From an uncultured Fretibacterium sp. (GTDB taxonomy: Bacteria; Synergistota; Synergistia; Synergistales; Aminobacteriaceae), in contig CALGHA010000152.1 of assembly GCA_937915835.1 (NCBI GenBank), positions 1 through 63,663 of the forward strand: a stretch of 63,663 nt of DNA, given 5' to 3'. The notes under the pieces were generated by a model. That model made no database searches, had not been told where the DNA came from, and saw only the letters and a list, made by a program, of their open reading frames with translations. Positions 7,732-16,599 of the stretch are shown here, one piece after another; the stretch's first letter is position 1, and every line of letters begins with the position of its first letter. Made by a program: the position numbers and the translations under genes.

Positions 7732-9699
7732 TTCCGTCATAGCATTAACGATAATATCGAGGGCTTCACCGCGAGTAATTTTCTCTGGAAGCGATAACTT
7801 TTTCCCTGATAATTTTTCGGCACGTTCAATCAAACTTGCAATTTCTTTTTTCGTCATAATGTCATTGACACCGAACCTGCCTTTAGTGATACCGCCTTTT
7901 GCCGGAGAATTTACGCGTTGTTTGGGGAGTTTGGGAAATTTTTTAGGCTCGATTAAGTTATGAAGTGTAGCAAGCTGGACGCTTCCGAAGTGTTTATTTT
8001 TCTCGTCAACGTCAGAGTAAGTTGCCAGTGAAAGATTTACGCCGGAGTCAAGCAAAACTTTTTGGACTTTCACGCTTGGAACATCACGAGGCTGTAAATT
8101 TTCTCTCACTGAGATTGCGGCTAAAGCTCCTGCGGCCTGTCCTGTCATCATGCAGATTGGCTGAAGTCTCAAAGCTCCTGACGCTAAACGGGACATTGAT
8201 AAATTTTTCTCAGCGGCAATGAAATTATCGACGCTCGACGGGATTAATATTCTCATGGGAACTTGAAAGGCTCCGGCTGGTTCGTCTCGTCGGATTGCGG
8301 CTTGATTTTCTCCGAGTGAGGCTTCAATGTCATCGTCGTCATCGCCTCCGTGTAAGTCGAGAATATATCCGCCTATTGCGATTGCGTCAGGGAATTCCTG
8401 ATTTTTTCTGCCTTCTCTATAGCTCATAGAGTTTTCGTGAATTGCTCGTGAATTTAGCGTGTAAGTCCCGATTATTCTCCGGCATTCGCGAACATAAGGG
8501 ATTGGCGGCATGTGTCGTGCAATTTCCTGCCATTCTTCGGGAAAATCTTTTGCTTCGTCCGGTAAAAAGTTATATTCGTTCTCGTCGACGCTCCAATTTT
8601 CTTTAAGCTCGTTTTGAGCGTAATAGATGAAGTGTAGAGTTTTGATTAAGGCTTCTTTGTTGGCATTTGCGCGAAAGTCTTTGCTCTCAAGATAAAGCAC
8701 CGGCATTCCGGATCTGTCGTCCCATTTATATTGGCCCGGATAATCATTGCCCCAGTTTACTCCGGCTTTGCTGATTAATCGCCAGTCCTTACGATTTCCC
8801 GTGTAGCTTCCAGGCGTGAAAGAGTCCGGAACAGCACGATATGCGTTATGCGAGATAAAATTTACGGGCATTTTGACGGGATATTTATTTCTGAAGTCGA
8901 AGCCGTCAGCCGTAACATAAGCCCTGTAATTTTTTCTTGCTCGTTCGTAATCAGGCAGAGGATTTTTAGGCTTTAAGTGTACGGGCACTCCGTTCGGATA
9001 TTTGCGGATTATTGCTGTCCACGTAATATCTTGAATCATTCGGTCTAAGTCAATCTCAGGTGATACGGAATTTCCAGAACGATATTTTGCTCCGGCTAAT
9101 GGGATAATATCTCCGTATTCTGTTGCGTCAATTAATATCTTGCACGTGAAAGTTTTTATGTCTCTTGAAGTCTTGACGGTGATAATTTTGCTTGAGTTCA
9201 GAGTTTTCACGTCAACAACTTCTGCGTGATAAAGAATGTCCGTGCTTTGTGCCATTTCCGCCAAAATTTTATGCCCAACTAAAGGCTCAAAAGCTCGTCC
9301 GTGTTCCTTCCAGTAAGGCGTTGCAATAGACTTTCTCATTTTCGCGTAATAATCTTTCACCTTGTTAATAAATTCCCGGTATAATCCGCTGTCTTGCCGG
9401 CTCATGTCGTCCATTGTAGAAACTCCTGCGGCTGTAGCTTGTCCCCCGAGTAATTCCGTCGGCTCAATGATGAGAACTCTTGCGCCCATTCTTGAAGCCT
9501 GAATTGCGGCGGCACTTCCTCCCATTCCTCCACCTGCGATGATAATATCATAACTTACTGCGACGGCTTGTTCAGAGTTTGAGAGTGTTACATGTGAAAT
9601 AGCTTCTGTTTGTGGGGTTGTGTCATGTGATGCGGCTTCAAGTTTCAGTGTTGACGAGATTATGAGAATGAATATTAGCATGAATAACTTTTTGAGCAT
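7729..9699 (-). CDS. Exported FAD-dependent oxidoreductase (FAD_oxidored family)
   Basis: A 656-residue protein with a signal peptide (about residues 1-22) and a dinucleotide-binding motif GGGMGG at 56-61 followed by the usual IIEPTELLGGQATAAGV segment. This matches the FAD-dependent oxidoreductase family (PF12831) that includes many uncharacterised exported flavoproteins. A second FAD-contacting region near the C-terminus reads GALRLQPICMMTGQAAGALAA (here 21 residues shortened in meaning to GALRLQP...MTGQAAG). The last 60 residues (MTKKEIASLIERAE, ITRGEALDII) resemble an S-layer-homology-like module, which could tether it to the envelope. The substrate is unknown. The start follows GGAGG and is divergent from ilvB. 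Confidence 0.82.
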   Translation of the reverse strand: MLKKLFMLIFILIISSTLKLEAASHDTTPQTEAISHVTLSNSEQAVAVSYDIIIAGGGMGGSAAAIQASRMGARVLIIEPTELLGGQATAAGVSTMDDMSRQDSGLYREFINKVKDYYAKMRKSIATPYWKEHGRAFEPLVGHKILAEMAQSTDILYHAEVVDVKTLNSSKIITVKTSRDIKTFTCKILIDATEYGDIIPLAGAKYRSGNSVSPEIDLDRMIQDITWTAIIRKYPNGVPVHLKPKNPLPDYERARKNYRAYVTADGFDFRNKYPVKMPVNFISHNAYRAVPDSFTPGSYTGNRKDWRLISKAGVNWGNDYPGQYKWDDRSGMPVLYLESKDFRANANKEALIKTLHFIYYAQNELKENWSVDENEYNFLPDEAKDFPEEWQEIARHMPPIPYVRECRRIIGTYTLNSRAIHENSMSYREGRKNQEFPDAIAIGGYILDLHGGDDDDDIEASLGENQAAIRRDEPAGAFQVPMRILIPSSVDNFIAAEKNLSMSRLASGALRLQPICMMTGQAAGALAAISVRENLQPRDVPSVKVQKVLLDSGVNLSLATYSDVDEKNKHFGSVQLATLHNLIEPKKFPKLPKQRVNSPAKGGITKGRFGVNDIMTKKEIASLIERAEKLSGKKLSLPEKITRGEALDIIVNAMTE

Positions 9700-9782
9700 T
9701 AATGATTAAACCTCCATATGAAATTTATATTATTCTAACGGATTGTGCTAAACTGTAACGAAAATTTTTTATCTGAGGGGAA

Positions 9783-11525
9783 ATGCTTCACTTGAACACT
9801 CAAAAATTAAACGGCTCAGAAATATTAATTCAATGTTTGCTTGAACAGGGCGTTGACACTATATTTGGTTATCCCGGCGGAGCAATCTTAAACGTTTACG
9901 ATAAGTTATACGATCACAAAGAAATTAATCACATCTTGACGGCTCACGAACAAGGAGCTTCACACGCTGCCGACGGTTATGCTCGTTCAACGGGAAAAGT
10001 CGGAGTATGTTTTGCGACATCAGGGCCAGGCTCAACGAATTTAGCTACAGGAATTGCGACGGCTTACATGGATAGTTCTCCTGTCGTGTTCATCACTTGC
10101 AACGTTAATTCTGATTTAATCGGCCGAGACTCTTTCCAGGAAGTTGACATTACCGGCGTAAGTCTTCCCATAACGAAATGCAGTTACACCGTAAGCAACG
10201 TTGATAATCTTGCTGATACAGTCCGTGAAGCCTTTGTTATTGCGAGGTCTGGAAGGCCCGGCCCGGTATTGATTGACATTCAGAAGAACGCTACGGCTGA
10301 CGAATGCGATTACACGCCGACAACTCCGGAAGAATTTGTTTCGCGCAACGACGGGCGAATTGCGAGGTTAAAAGCTACTCATCATCCAAGCATTGGAAAT
10401 CCTGAAATTGACATAAAAGCTATTTATGATCTCATTGACTTAATCGACCAATCACAGAAACCCTTGTTAATTTGCGGCGGCGGAGTTGTAAGAGCAGAAG
10501 CTTCCGAAGAGTTCCGGACGTTTGCACGCAAGATTGACGCTCCTATAGCTATTACGGTCATGGGAGGCGGAGCTGTTAAAGGCCGGGATCCATTAGCAAC
10601 AGGAATGATAGGAATGCACGGCTCTCAGGCTTCAAATATGGCTTGTGACGCTTGCGACTTGTTAATCGCTGTGGGATGTAGATTTTCTGACAGAGTTACG
10701 CTTAATCCTGCGGGCTTCGCTAAAAACGCTAAAATCGTTCACATCGACATTGACCCGTCCGAAATCGACAAGAATATCAAGACTGACTTACACATAATCG
10801 GCGACGCTAAAGAAGTCTTGAACATTCTGCTTGCGAAGTTGACTGACGAAAAACATAATGATGAATGGAAAAATTACGTGTTCTCCTTCAGGCGCGAGAC
10901 AGAATACGATGATCCTGAAGACGGAACTTTAACGCCCAAAGAAATTTTATCAGCAGCCGCAGAAATTCTCCCGCAGGATACAATCGTAACGACTGATGTC
11001 GGCCAACATCAAATGTGGGCAATTCAGCATTTCAAGTTTGATTATCCCGGCCAATTAATCACGTCAGGAGGCTTCGGAACAATGGGCTTCGGACTTGGTG
11101 CGGCAATTGGTGCTCAGGTCGGTAATCCTGATAAGACAGTTTTGCATGTTACGGGCGACGGCTCATTCAGGATGAATTGCAACGAACTTGCTACGGAAGA
11201 ATATTACAAGCTCCCGATTATCACGCTGTTATTCAACAATTCGACGCTCGGAATGGTTCGACAGTGGCAGCATTTGATTTATCACGAGCATTATTCGCAG
11301 ACGACGCTTGACAGAGGCCCTGACTTCACGAAATTAGCTGAAGCATACGGAGTTCACGGAAGACTTGTTAAGGACGAAGCAACTTTGAGACAAGTTCTGA
11401 CTGAGGCAGTGAGTTCAAGAGCTGACGGAAAAGGCTGGGTAATCGACTGCCGAATTGACATTGACGAGATGGTCAGGCCAATGGTCGGCGGAAACAGCTT
11501 TATCACAAACTTCATGCTTTATTAG
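9783..11525 (+). CDS. ilvB: Acetolactate synthase, large catalytic subunit
   Basis: A 580-residue TPP enzyme. It carries the catalytic Glu in AHEQGASHAADGYAR, the flavin/TPP region FGYPGGAILNVYD, the central domain with GMIGMHGSQ, and the TPP/Mg motif GDGSFRMNCNELAT...LLFNNSTLGMVRQWQ. It condenses two pyruvates to acetolactate (or pyruvate with 2-ketobutyrate) in isoleucine, valine and leucine synthesis. The ATG at 9783 follows GAGGGGAA. The gene for the regulatory subunit begins 23 bases after its stop, so the two form an operon. The upstream 83 bases show no leader-peptide attenuator. Confidence 0.96.
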   Translation: MLHLNTQKLNGSEILIQCLLEQGVDTIFGYPGGAILNVYDKLYDHKEINHILTAHEQGASHAADGYARSTGKVGVCFATSGPGSTNLATGIATAYMDSSPVVFITCNVNSDLIGRDSFQEVDITGVSLPITKCSYTVSNVDNLADTVREAFVIARSGRPGPVLIDIQKNATADECDYTPTTPEEFVSRNDGRIARLKATHHPSIGNPEIDIKAIYDLIDLIDQSQKPLLICGGGVVRAEASEEFRTFARKIDAPIAITVMGGGAVKGRDPLATGMIGMHGSQASNMACDACDLLIAVGCRFSDRVTLNPAGFAKNAKIVHIDIDPSEIDKNIKTDLHIIGDAKEVLNILLAKLTDEKHNDEWKNYVFSFRRETEYDDPEDGTLTPKEILSAAAEILPQDTIVTTDVGQHQMWAIQHFKFDYPGQLITSGGFGTMGFGLGAAIGAQVGNPDKTVLHVTGDGSFRMNCNELATEEYYKLPIITLLFNNSTLGMVRQWQHLIYHEHYSQTTLDRGPDFTKLAEAYGVHGRLVKDEATLRQVLTEAVSSRADGKGWVIDCRIDIDEMVRPMVGGNSFITNFMLY

Positions 11526-11547
11526 TCCAGGAGGCGAAAATTTTATC

Positions 11548-12060
11548 ATGCAGGCAAAAGAGAATAACCAGAACTTGAAGCGTTATACGATTATTACTGC
11601 GATGGACAATGAAGCCGGAGTTTTATCACAATTGGCTCACTTGTTCAGCCGTAAAGGTTATAACATTGAGACGATCGCGGCGGGCTGGACTGTTGACCAG
11701 AATGTTACGCGTTTCACGATTGAGATATATTCTGACGAGGCGAGAATAAAGTTGCTGTGCAGTCAGTTACGTAAACTTGTGCCAATTCATTACGTTGAAA
11801 TTCTTGAACCGTCCAAGTCAATACGCCGGGAATTAATGCTTGTTCGTGTTAAAGCCGCTGATAGAGCTTCACGCAACGAGATAATTCAAATCGGAAATAT
11901 CTTCAGAGGAAGTGTCATAGATATTACGCCGGACAGCATTACGCTTTCAGTTACTGGCGATGATCAAAAGACGGCGGCATTCGAGAGCTTATTGAAGGAG
12001 TTCGGAATTATTGACTTAGCACGAACCGGAATTGTCGCGATGGAACGCGGAGAAATGTAA
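11548..12060 (+). CDS. ilvN: Acetolactate synthase, small regulatory subunit
   Basis: A 170-residue protein with an N-terminal ACT domain (DNEAGVLSQLAHLFSRKGYNI) and a C-terminal regulatory domain (SRNEIIQIGNIFRGSVIDI, GIIDLARTGIVAM). It activates IlvB and confers valine feedback inhibition. The start at 11548 is preceded by CCAGGAGGCG; a longer in-frame extension back to 11455 would overlap ilvB and lacks an SD. It is followed by a bidirectional terminator. Confidence 0.95.
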   Translation: MQAKENNQNLKRYTIITAMDNEAGVLSQLAHLFSRKGYNIETIAAGWTVDQNVTRFTIEIYSDEARIKLLCSQLRKLVPIHYVEILEPSKSIRRELMLVRVKAADRASRNEIIQIGNIFRGSVIDITPDSITLSVTGDDQKTAAFESLLKEFGIIDLARTGIVAMERGEM

Positions 12061-12069
12061 TAAATAACA

Positions 12070-12106
12070 AAAGCCCCTGACATTTTCACATCGGGGGCAA
12101 ATTTTT
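12070..12106. terminator. Bidirectional terminator between ilvN and licD1
   Basis: GCCCCTGA pairs with TCGGGGGC around ATTTTCACA, with AAAA before and TTTTTTT after the stem. Confidence 0.85.
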
Positions 12107-12113
12107 TTCTTGA

Positions 12114-12935
12114 TTAATCTTTTGCGTAGGCTTTGAATGTATGATGAGTTACGCGTTCTTCAACAGGAGGAAGCTGCATATAATCTCCGTAAAATGCTCG
12201 CAGCCATTCATCATAGCCAACTGGAATTTTATAGTTCTTACCCTCAAATTCTCCGTCAATAAATGAACTGAAAGCATGTTTATCGCATATCGCTTTTGCC
12301 CAACCTGTGAAGTTACCTATGCACTTTGTGTCCGCAGAAATATAACGACGTGAGACATCTATTATCTTTCGCACAAAATATTCAGGCGGAAAATATGATG
12401 ACGAACTGAAAACTTTCTTGAGCATTCTATACGGATATGCGCATAATCTTCGGAGTAAATTTCCCTTGACAGGCCCGAATACACGCGAAATCCTTTTGTA
12501 AAATTTTGACCTGTAATAATCTCGGGCATCAAACATCTCTTTGACAATAACGTCATCGTCAGGAGCATTGTCATAAACAAAAATATCAATATTGACCGCT
12601 ATTTTTATTCCTTTTTCATCAGGCTCATATAAAATTGTTTCTGGGTCTAAAACTTTTCCGAAGGGTGTAAAAAATTTCGGGTCATTCTCGATACAATGAA
12701 ATTTATAGCGCGTATTATGCTCGTTAAACAGCCTCATGAATTTATCGTAATCAGGCCGCAACATTCCCAAGTCAATATCATCGTCCCAAGGAATATAACC
12801 CTTATGTCTCACAGCCCCGATTAACGTTCCGCCATCAAGCCAGTAATTTATTTCATGGTCATCACAGAACTTAGTTACAACATCAAGTATCTCAATCTGA
12901 ATTTTCCTAAGCTCATCAAGGCTTAATTCATGCAT
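12114..12935 (-). CDS. LicD family phosphotransferase (copy 1)
   Basis: A 273-residue LicD-family protein. It has the diagnostic block WLDGGTLIGAVRHKGYIPWD followed by DDIDLGM, containing the metal-binding D-x-D of the nucleotidyltransferase fold, and a C-terminal PVGYDEWLRAFYGDYMQLPP. LicD proteins transfer phosphocholine (or a related phospho-alcohol) from a CDP-activated donor to cell-surface glycans. Here a LicC-like cytidylyltransferase candidate lies upstream on the same strand, which fits. A second copy at 15788 is about 60-70% similar by eye. SD GGAGG precedes the ATG. Unlike the upstream operon, it has its own consensus promoter and a hairpin in its leader, so it may be regulated separately. 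Confidence 0.88.
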   Translation of the reverse strand: MHELSLDELRKIQIEILDVVTKFCDDHEINYWLDGGTLIGAVRHKGYIPWDDDIDLGMLRPDYDKFMRLFNEHNTRYKFHCIENDPKFFTPFGKVLDPETILYEPDEKGIKIAVNIDIFVYDNAPDDDVIVKEMFDARDYYRSKFYKRISRVFGPVKGNLLRRLCAYPYRMLKKVFSSSSYFPPEYFVRKIIDVSRRYISADTKCIGNFTGWAKAICDKHAFSSFIDGEFEGKNYKIPVGYDEWLRAFYGDYMQLPPVEERVTHHTFKAYAKD

Positions 12936-12963
12936 GATAAAGCCTCCAGCTCAGGACAAAAAA

Positions 12964-12995
12964 ATAACCCTGCACAGAACTCCTGCAAGGCACGA
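12964..12995 (-). terminator. Intrinsic terminator in the leader of licD1
   Basis: On the minus strand CCTTGCA pairs with TGCAGGG (one G-T) and is followed by TTATTTTTTT. It lies after the racemase gene but also downstream of a consensus promoter at 13059-13088, so it could act as an attenuator for licD1 or end a short RNA. Confidence 0.7.
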
Positions 12996-13058
12996 AAAAT
13001 ACTAACAGTAAAATTATTCCTGATTAATGCGCAAAAATTACCAATAGCCAATAGTCAA

Positions 13059-13088
13059 ATTATAGGCACATCTTAGCGTCATTGTCAA
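13059..13088 (-). promoter_or_regulatory. Consensus sigma-70-type promoter upstream of licD1
   Basis: Minus-strand TTGACA (13088-13083), 18 bases, then TATAAT (13064-13059). Both hexamers are perfect. Transcription would start near 13052 and run toward licD1, meeting the terminator at 12964-12995 after about 60 bases. The stretch 12936-13113 holds no ORF. Confidence 0.75.
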
Positions 13089-13113
13089 TCACTCCTTTTA
13101 CTAAATTTATTAT

Positions 13114-13829
13114 TTAATTTTGATATAGACTTACGAGAATATTTATTGCGCTTTGAAGCGGATCATAAATTTTCTTGTTGAACGTAAAATTATTCTTCAG
13201 GCATTCATTATACAAAATCGGGATTTCCGTACAGCCTAGAATTACGCCGTCAGTCTCAAAACTCATCACAAAGTCATGAAATTTTCTCAAAGTCTCAGCG
13301 TCAATAATATTCTGTTTCACTGCCTCAATGAAATATCTCAGCTCTTCATACTGTGAAATATCGGGAGAATTTATTTGCATTCCGAACTCGCTGAAAACTT
13401 TATCGTAAATTCCAGTCTCGATCGTGCCTTCAGTCGCAATTAAACTTAGTCCCCCCCCCCATTAGTAAATTTTACGGATATTTCTCTTGCACAGGCCTCA
13501 ATGATATTAATAATTTTATCCTGGCATTCAGAAACACGCAAAATTACTTCGGGGATAAAGACGTGCGAAGTGTTACAGGCAAAAATTATTCTCTCAGCTC
13601 CGGCATTAAGCAAATTTCTCACGGACGAACATAAATCTTCAATGAGTTCATCGCGGCGTTCATTATACAAAATTGCTCTAACTCGGCTGGGCATTGTGCA
13701 AAAGTTATCAACAATAATTCTCGGACGTTCCCATTCTTTTTGGGCCGGAAAAGCATCAACAATTCTCCGGAAAAAATCAACCGTAGCATATGATCCCATT
13801 CCGCCGACAATTCCGACAGCGTTAATCAT
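13114..13829 (-). CDS. Phase-variable aspartate/glutamate racemase family protein, currently out of frame
   Basis: Two adjacent minus-strand frames make one Asp/Glu racemase when joined across a tract of 10 G (plus-strand C10, 13451-13460). With 10 G translation stops two codons after the tract; with 11 or 8 it continues as a 238-residue protein of normal family length. The first half has GIVGGMGSYAT and the catalytic Cys in FACNTSH. The second half has LIATEGTIETGIY and the second catalytic Cys in LGCTEIP. The family racemises aspartate or glutamate, or acts as a hydantoin or malonate enzyme. The context suggests it makes a D-amino acid or related group used in surface decoration. Its ATG overlaps the stop of the upstream nucleotidyltransferase (ATGA). 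Confidence 0.85.
13451..13460 (-). repeat. G10 tract (C10 on plus strand) in the racemase gene
   Basis: In the coding direction it reads TTTACTAAT, then ten G, then ACTAAG. The frame is closed with 10 G and open with 11 or 8. The tract lies between the two half-domains of the racemase, in the predicted linker before LIATEGT. Confidence 0.95.
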
Positions 13830-14564
13830 TCCCTAAATCTCCTTCTTGCTCTGAACAAGTCATCTTCATTGTCAATCTCGCACCACATACTTTCAGGAAC
13901 TTTCACGACGCGTATATCGCTCTCACGATAATAAATCAAGCTGCCGAGAACTTTCTCGTAGTAAATATTTTCTCCGACGTTCTCAACATACCATTTGATT
14001 AACGGAGCATACAGGCAAGTCATGAAGTCCCGAGTGAATTTATACATGTTCACAGTCTTGAAAGCGTTGGCGTAATCAAAACTTTCATCCTGCCATTTTC
14101 CTAACACAAGTTCGATTGCTTTATCATCTTGAACACGTATAATTGTTCCGTCCATTGTCTCAGGATTAAACGGACTAACAAGGACTGAACATGCCCCCCC
14201 CCCCGTTAAGTAATTCACGCAAAAGCTGAGTCCTGTAAAAAATATCGCACTCAAGCATAAGTGAATCGTCATCGAAGAAGTCAAGAGCTTTGTAGAGCGA
14301 GTAAATATTATTGGTCTCAAGATAACGCGGATTTTCATAATAAGTTATCTCTGCTCCGTTAAATTTTTTACCGATCGCGTCGCGTATGTAATCAGCCATA
14401 TGTCCGACGACTATACCGATTTGAGTTATTCCGACTTCCGTGAGATTATGCAAAGCGTTAACGAGTAAAGGAGTTCCGTTAACTTCAACCATAGATTTGG
14501 GTATCTTGTCGGTAATTGGCCGTAATCTTTTTCCGTAACCTGCCGCAAGTATCAATGCTTTCAT
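13826..14564 (-). CDS. Phase-variable LicC-like NTP transferase (cytidylyltransferase candidate), currently out of frame
   Basis: The N-terminal frame begins MKALILAAGYGKRLRPITDK, the signature of the sugar-phosphate/phosphocholine nucleotidyltransferases, and includes ECDIFY at the metal-binding Asp. It hits a G11 tract and stops five codons later. The other frame continues with SVLVSPFNPETMDGTIIRV and ends WCEIDNEDDLFRAR, typical of the family's C-terminus. With 10 (or 13) G the two join into 245 residues, the expected length. LicC-type enzymes make CDP-choline from phosphocholine. Neighbouring LicD proteins would use such a donor, but a sugar-1-phosphate or a phosphonate substrate cannot be excluded. 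It is the fifth gene of a tight minus-strand operon. Confidence 0.85.
14194..14204 (-). repeat. G11 tract in the LicC-like gene
   Basis: Coding direction: AATTACTTAAC, eleven G, CATGTTC. The gene is out of frame with 11 and in frame with 10 or 13. The flank AATTACTTA is shared with the methyltransferase tract at 16844-16853. Confidence 0.95.
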
Positions 14565-14570
14565 AATTTT

Positions 14571-15207
14571 TCACCAGCTCCTCACAAAATTAATTGCTCG
14601 CGTGTAATCGTCGTAAGTGTCAATGTCGCATGCCCGTATCTTAATCCCTCTCATCGGAAGTGAAGGTTCAAGCATATTAAACACGTGGCCCGAACTGTAA
14701 CGCAATTTATCACGCTTAATGCATGCCGGACCTGTCCACTCGTAATCGCCGCTCTCTGTCGAAAACGATAAAACGTTACCTTCTCCGTCAATCCTCACGA
14801 ACATTGCATCATCTGAGCTGATATCCGCGTAAGCTATCTATCCATTCGCCGTTTTGTTCAAGCAGCATTCTCATATCGTCGGGATTAACGAGCAAATCTC
14901 CGTCGAGTTCGATTGCGTAATCATTTCCGTGTCTTGCACCGAGATAAAAACTTGCTCCGGTCTTCGTCGAAAAATAATCATGGTTATACACAAAGATTGC
15001 GTCAGGCCTGCAACGTCGAACCTCAGCGATTACGTCTCCTGCCTGATAGCCTACAACAATTCTTAAGTCCTCGACATTCTCCAGAGCTTGAAGCTGACGA
15101 GCTATTACAGTCAATCCGTCGATCTCAACTAGGGCTTTCGTCGTAGCAAGTCCGAGCCTTGAGCCTATTCCAGCACAGCTTATAACAACTGATTTAATTG
15201 ACGACAT
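14571..15207 (-). pseudogene. Second NTP transferase, broken by a 4-base tandem duplication
   Basis: The first frame begins near VVISCAGIGSRLGLATTKAL, a nucleotidyltransferase N-terminus, with the metal-site region ELDGDLLVNPDD. It ends after LRGYQLR. The second frame carries on with SDDAMFVRIDGEG and ends DIDTYDDYTRAINF. Between them the coding strand reads GGATAGATAGC. Removing one GATA unit joins the frames as EWIAYADISSDDAMF, giving 210 residues. The break is thus a four-base duplication, perhaps recent. It may be a pseudogene or a slow contingency site, but two copies is few for efficient slippage. The enzyme would activate a sugar phosphate or phospho-alcohol. Its start overlaps the HAD gene by 28 bases, preceded by GAGGAAGCG. 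Confidence 0.78.
14834..14842 (-). repeat. GATA tandem duplication causing a frameshift
   Basis: Coding strand GATAGATAG (plus strand CTATCTATC). Deletion of one 4-base unit restores a single NTP-transferase reading frame across 14571-15207. Confidence 0.85.
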
Positions 15208-15785
15208 AACGCTTCCTCCGTGTATACAACATAATCTGCCACGCCCAAAATACTTATTGCCGGATCATGAGTGCATCCATTAGCAATTGCAATGTCAGCA
15301 AGCCTCATAGCTTCAATGTCATTATTCCCGTCGCCGATGTAAATTACTTCATAGCCCTCACTTTTATAACGAGATACAACGTTTTCTTTCTTGAGAATTG
15401 TATTCAGGCGTGAAACTTTGTTATCATTGACTTCTGCATCAGAACAAAACGATGTACAGCCGATTTTGCCTGAGAGCTTCTCAACCCAACAATTAAGATT
15501 TCCCGTAGCTATTGCGCACTTGTCAGAATTGGCCAGAATAAACCCGTGAAGTTTCTCATACAATGGGACATCAGCGAGCAAATCATTAATCTCACTCACA
15601 GGCAGTTTTCCCAGAATATGAACCCGCCTAATGAAACTCTCGACAAACGGAACATTTCCCCTGATTGTTTTTCGCGTAAGCTCCGAAATTTTCTCTTCAA
15701 CTCCGAAGTGTGAAGCGATTAACGGCAAAGTCTCCTGTGATGTAACTGTGCCGTCAAGGTCAAATATAAACTTTACTTTTCTCAT
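15180..15785 (-). CDS. HAD-superfamily phosphatase, SerB-like (HAD-IB)
   Basis: A 201-residue HAD hydrolase with motif I FDLDGTVT (nucleophile and acid Asp), motif II Thr/Ser in AIATGNLNCW, and motif III YIGDGNNDIEAM. The overall arrangement is that of phosphoserine phosphatase. Given its position between a licD gene and two nucleotidyltransferase genes, a role in preparing or recycling a small phosphorylated alcohol or sugar is more likely than serine synthesis, though the substrate cannot be read from the sequence. It starts three bases after the stop of licD2 and overlaps the next gene, so the operon is tightly coupled. Confidence 0.87.
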   Translation of the reverse strand: MRKVKFIFDLDGTVTSQETLPLIASHFGVEEKISELTRKTIRGNVPFVESFIRRVHILGKLPVSEINDLLADVPLYEKLHGFILANSDKCAIATGNLNCWVEKLSGKIGCTSFCSDAEVNDNKVSRLNTILKKENVVSRYKSEGYEVIYIGDGNNDIEAMRLADIAIANGCTHDPAISILGVADYVVYTEEALCRQLNQLL

Positions 15786-15787
15786 GG

Positions 15788-16594
15788 TTAATCATCTTTC
15801 TTGAATGCCTTGAATATATGCGTCGAAACCCTTTTTTCTTCAGGCGGAAGCTGCATGTAATCCCCGTAAAATTCCCGTAAATATTCATCGTAGCCAACCG
15901 GAATTTTGTAGGTCTTGCCTTCAAATTCGCCGTCAATTAATGAATTAAACACGCGTTTATCACAAGTCATCCTCGCAACTCCTAAGAAATTGCCGATTAA
16001 TCTAGTTTCAGCATTAACGTAACGTTTCGAGTTCATAATAATCTTCCTGACGAAATAATTCTTCGGGAATATCCTCACAACAGAACGAAGAGCATAAACA
16101 CATAATCTCCGTAAAAAATTTCCCTTTGGACGCTGAAAAATTCTCGCTTGTCTTGCAACGTTGCAGATGTAATATTTATTTCGCTTCCTGAACATGTCAT
16201 CAATGATTTCTTTTTCATCAGGGACGTTGTCATACGTGAAAATGTCAACATAGACGGCCAATTTCGTGCCTTTTTCGTCGGGTTCGTATAAAACTGTCTG
16301 AGTGTCTAAAACTTTTCCGAATGCCTGATAAAAATTTTCATCGAGTTCATAGCAAACGAATTTATAGCGCGTATTCTCCTTGTTGAACAGCTTCATGAAC
16401 TTTTCGTAGTCAGGCCGCAGCATTCCTAAGTCAATATCATCGTCCCAAGGGATATAGCCTTTATGCCGAATTGTGCCTATAAGAGTTCCTCCGTCAAGCC
16501 AGCATTTTATTTCGTGTTCATCGCAGAATTTCATAACGACATCGAGAATTTCAAGCTGTATTGCCTTCATCTCATCAACTGTTAATTGTTTCAA
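15788..16594 (-). CDS. LicD family phosphotransferase (copy 2)
   Basis: A 268-residue paralogue of the protein at 12114. The family core is WLDGGTLIGTIRHKGYIPWD followed by DDIDLGM, and the C-terminal PVGYDEYLREFYGDYMQLPP is nearly identical to copy 1. The region between is more divergent (for example KYYICNVARQARIFQRPKGN). The pattern suggests duplication followed by change in acceptor choice. It would attach phosphocholine or a similar group to a surface glycan. It lies five bases downstream of the phase-variable methyltransferase and two bases upstream of the HAD gene. The two copies flank the activation genes, giving two transferases that could share one donor. Confidence 0.88.
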   Translation of the reverse strand: MKQLTVDEMKAIQLEILDVVMKFCDEHEIKCWLDGGTLIGTIRHKGYIPWDDDIDLGMLRPDYEKFMKLFNKENTRYKFVCYELDENFYQAFGKVLDTQTVLYEPDEKGTKLAVYVDIFTYDNVPDEKEIIDDMFRKRNKYYICNVARQARIFQRPKGNFLRRLCVYALRSVVRIFPKNYFVRKIIMNSKRYVNAETRLIGNFLGVARMTCDKRVFNSLIDGEFEGKTYKIPVGYDEYLREFYGDYMQLPPEEKRVSTHIFKAFKKDD

Positions 16595-16599
16595 AAATT

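Noticed and set aside
11455..11547. Longer start for ilvN
   Set aside because: It overlaps ilvB and has no SD; ATG 11548 has a strong one.
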